From Amphibalanus amphitrite (lineage: Eukaryota; Arthropoda; Thecostraca; Balanomorpha; Balanidae), in the NCBI RefSeq assembly GCF_019059575.1, contig NW_024882980.1:1-64000 (forward strand): a stretch of 64,000 bases of DNA, written 5' to 3'. The notes below the pieces were generated by a model that saw only the letters and a program-made list of their open reading frames with translations, made no database searches and was not told the origin of the DNA. Below, one piece after another: positions 61,561 to 64,000 of the stretch. A program made the position numbers and the translations under genes. Within the stretch, counting starts at the first letter, position 1. Every line of letters begins with the position of its first letter.

Positions 61561-63924
61561 GCTGAGACCGACCACTACCCCTTGATTTGGGCAGCGGTTG
61601 AGAATGGGCGCGTGCATTTGCTTTTATGTTCTTAAATATGGGTAGATTCGTGTTAAAAACCAACGAGATTGGCGATATGGTTCTTAGGACCTAAATGATG
61701 AGATGTTGATAAAACAGACGTTTTCTAGTTTCATTGCTTCATCGGATACCAAAAGAAACCGTGAAAAAGCATCGTTTTTTTCAATCCCGTTTACTGATGC
61801 TTGATTACCTTTTGACCTTTTGCTTTTGCGTACCATCAGATGACATGTGCTTCAATATAGGTAGCTATTTATATCATTTCCAAGTTTGAGTCGAGTTCAT
61901 TCACTGTGCCCGAAAAAGATTTCGACCACCTCAGGTCGGTCAGTGCCTACCCGAACTATTGGAGATGCGAAACAACAGTGGCGCTTGATCGGTACTTGGG
62001 TGGGACGAAAAACAACATCCCAGAGTGGTGTGTGAGAGGCGTATTGGGAGCCACTGACCGATGTGAATCTATTATGGAGATACAGCCAGTTGTGAAGCGC
62101 GCCCGACGGCGTTTGACTTGCATTACATGGCTGGTTTCGCTTATCTTGTCCCCTGACGAACATTCTCCATTTACGCATTGATTCACAAGTCAATGGTTAC
62201 ATACTTACAACGTTATTTAGGACCCGGAAGCTTTCGTGCTATATCTAAAAGCTAGGTATCATTTATTTGCGATGAAAATTAACTAACTTATTTGGGAAGT
62301 TAGTTGAGAAGACTCACCGATGTAAAGCGCAATATTCGAATGTCCTCAGGCGACACAGTTTCATGATTGCACCAGAATAAACCAATGACTCCTTAAAATT
62401 CATCTAAGCTAGACCACAGTGCGTCTGTCTGTGCACACGAAGGCATTTCTGTTATTAACCCTTTCCAGAAGGGAAGTTTGCTGTTCAAACAGAGTGTAAG
62501 TACCGAGTGCAGGCACCTGTAGTCTGAACTATTTAGAGGTGCAAGGTATAAGCTATGGTGATTTCCCGTTCACACATTAGCAGATGTGCTTTATACCAAG
62601 TGGAAGACTACTATAATCCGTCCCCCCCGCGCCATTTGAACTGATCTCATAGGGCATCGGTTGACCTGACACCTAAAAATTGGACACTACATAATCGCTG
62701 TGTCTTGTAATGGCGCAAAACGCTCGCCACTCGCAAATCCTTAGCTCAGTTAGGGGCGAAACGTCAAGATGGCTCATCTCCCCCCGGCCTCTACAACGTG
62801 CAGAAAACTGATAGCTCCGGCGAAAGCCATTTCAAATGAAGCTGACATTAAGATAAATATGTTTGCAGACAATTGCATAAAACGATGCACTATTGAGCTA
62901 TATGAAAGCCGGTGCTCACTGCAAAATAGCGCATCTCTTTATGCCGGGTACCACAATGATTTGCAAGTGTAGCGAACTACGTAACTACTATATCGTAAAC
63001 TACTTCCTAAAAGTACTGGTAAATAGCTATAAATGAACACAAACCTAACACGTCACGGCCAACCCGCTCCATCTGCGATCGGCTGAGGCTGCGCCCGATC
63101 CGATGTGTAGTCTGGTCTGAACACAGTGCCGTCTTAGAGGTCACCGGGTGACCGGGGTCAGCCGGTCACGGCCAGTCGGCTGGTCACCGGGACCCCGAAC
63201 AGAGATCACGTGTCCGGTGGAATTTAGCTCCATAGGACATCTCATGACTACCGGACCTTGCGAGGAACCCTTTATGATCGGTCCGCTGAATTTCAGGGAG
63301 GCATGTCGCGCCGGTATATTGTGCGAGTGCTTTAACCAGGGAACAGGAAAGACGAAGTAAAACGTTTCGCAAGAGTTGAGAGATGATAGGAGATGCTTAA
63401 AAGTGGTAAGGTGAGCGTTTGTGTTGTGATGTTTAAACACTGAGTATGAGGTAAGAGGAATGTCAGGTCGCCAAACAAACGTGCAAACAAATGAAACAAC
63501 ATGCAGGTGCGGAAAATGAAGGGCCAGAAAATCATGCCAAACGGAAGTTTCTAAATATGTACGTTTAAATTTGAAAGCATGCCATAAGAAGAATGGCTAG
63601 ACCAGGCCAGACACGACCTGACCTTGCAGTGTGCCATGGATCTGAGCTCCTGAATTTGGCTCATAACATTGATAAAAATTAAAAAAAAAAAACATTGATC
63701 TTTACTTACCATCTTATATATCATTGATACATTTAGTTTTCCAATTTAATTGCCCAAGTTTAGAAATAAAATATAACCATAATTCACCACAAAATATTTC
63801 ACAATAGACTGTCATAGACTTGACATTGATTTGTCATAGACTTTGACAATAGACAACAATTGGAATTGGAGTCATTGAGGTCATTCAATTACTTGCCCCA
63901 TGCTCCAATAGGCAAATATTTGCA

Positions 63925-63942
63925 CACACACACACACACACA
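63925..63942. repeat. (CA)n microsatellite, short
   Basis: About nine CA units near the right edge. A similar short run is at 51043-51062. Confidence 0.8.
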
Positions 63943-64000
63943 AAAAACGTTTCAAATTAGCACAGTCTGAAGGCATTAAAATTGACGAGCCTCTATTCAT

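Larger units (their letters stand above)
59764..64000. other. Upstream of LDLa exon A: no further exon identified
   Basis: On the minus strand this should hold earlier exons or the promoter. Apart from the hAT MITE and the GC-rich minisatellite I find no LDLa, EGF or signal-peptide exon with a phase-1 donor. Confidence 0.45.

Overview
This is a stretch of eukaryotic (animal) nuclear DNA. It has spliced genes with GT-AG introns, GC-rich exons in AT-richer surroundings, microsatellites and a very high load of transposable elements. The gene content (a mitochondrial citramalyl-CoA lyase, a mitoribosomal protein and an LDL-receptor class A repeat protein) and the BEL/Pao and LINE elements suggest an invertebrate. 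A GC-rich arthropod such as a crustacean would fit, but nothing in the window settles the phylum.

Plus-strand genes (11.7-19.7 kb). A single-exon ORF at 11694-12446 is the mitoribosomal protein mL64 (GADD45GIP1/CRIF1). It is followed on the same strand by a complete seven-exon CLYBL gene (13240-19659). Its reading frame joins cleanly at all six introns to give 338 residues, against 340 in human. A lone candidate first coding exon on the minus strand (6730-6881) may belong to a protein arginine methyltransferase, but this is weak.

Minus-strand gene (59.8 kb down to 27.0 kb). Four exons with matching splice phases (59569-59763, 38486-38657, 31910-32155, 27015-27084) form a chain of LDL-receptor class A modules. 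Three modules are split across introns and become complete only after splicing. The gene is open at both ends. Its 21-kb first visible intron is largely filled with transposons.

Mobile DNA. An intact BEL/Pao LTR retrotransposon (42632-49352) has apparently identical 414-bp LTRs, a 5-bp target duplication and one 1862-codon Gag-Pol ORF starting with a SAP-like domain. It sits inside a piggyBac-type TTAA element (42385-50005). Other nested insertions are a TA-flanked MITE inside a foldback element (8327-9947), a TTAA element inside a foldback element (20219-21386), and an outer 2.3-kb element (36095-38422) holding two unrelated elements. Two hAT-like elements carry minisatellite arrays in place of genes, and a compact hAT MITE lies at 59971-60325. 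LINE 3' fragments lie at 33640-34600 and perhaps at 25.4-25.6 kb. All the large TTAA elements share a G-run/C-run hairpin just inside each end and interior arrays of TGACC(T).

Most of the rest (for example 21.4-27 kb and 50-59.5 kb) is intergenic or intronic sequence in which I see no supportable gene.
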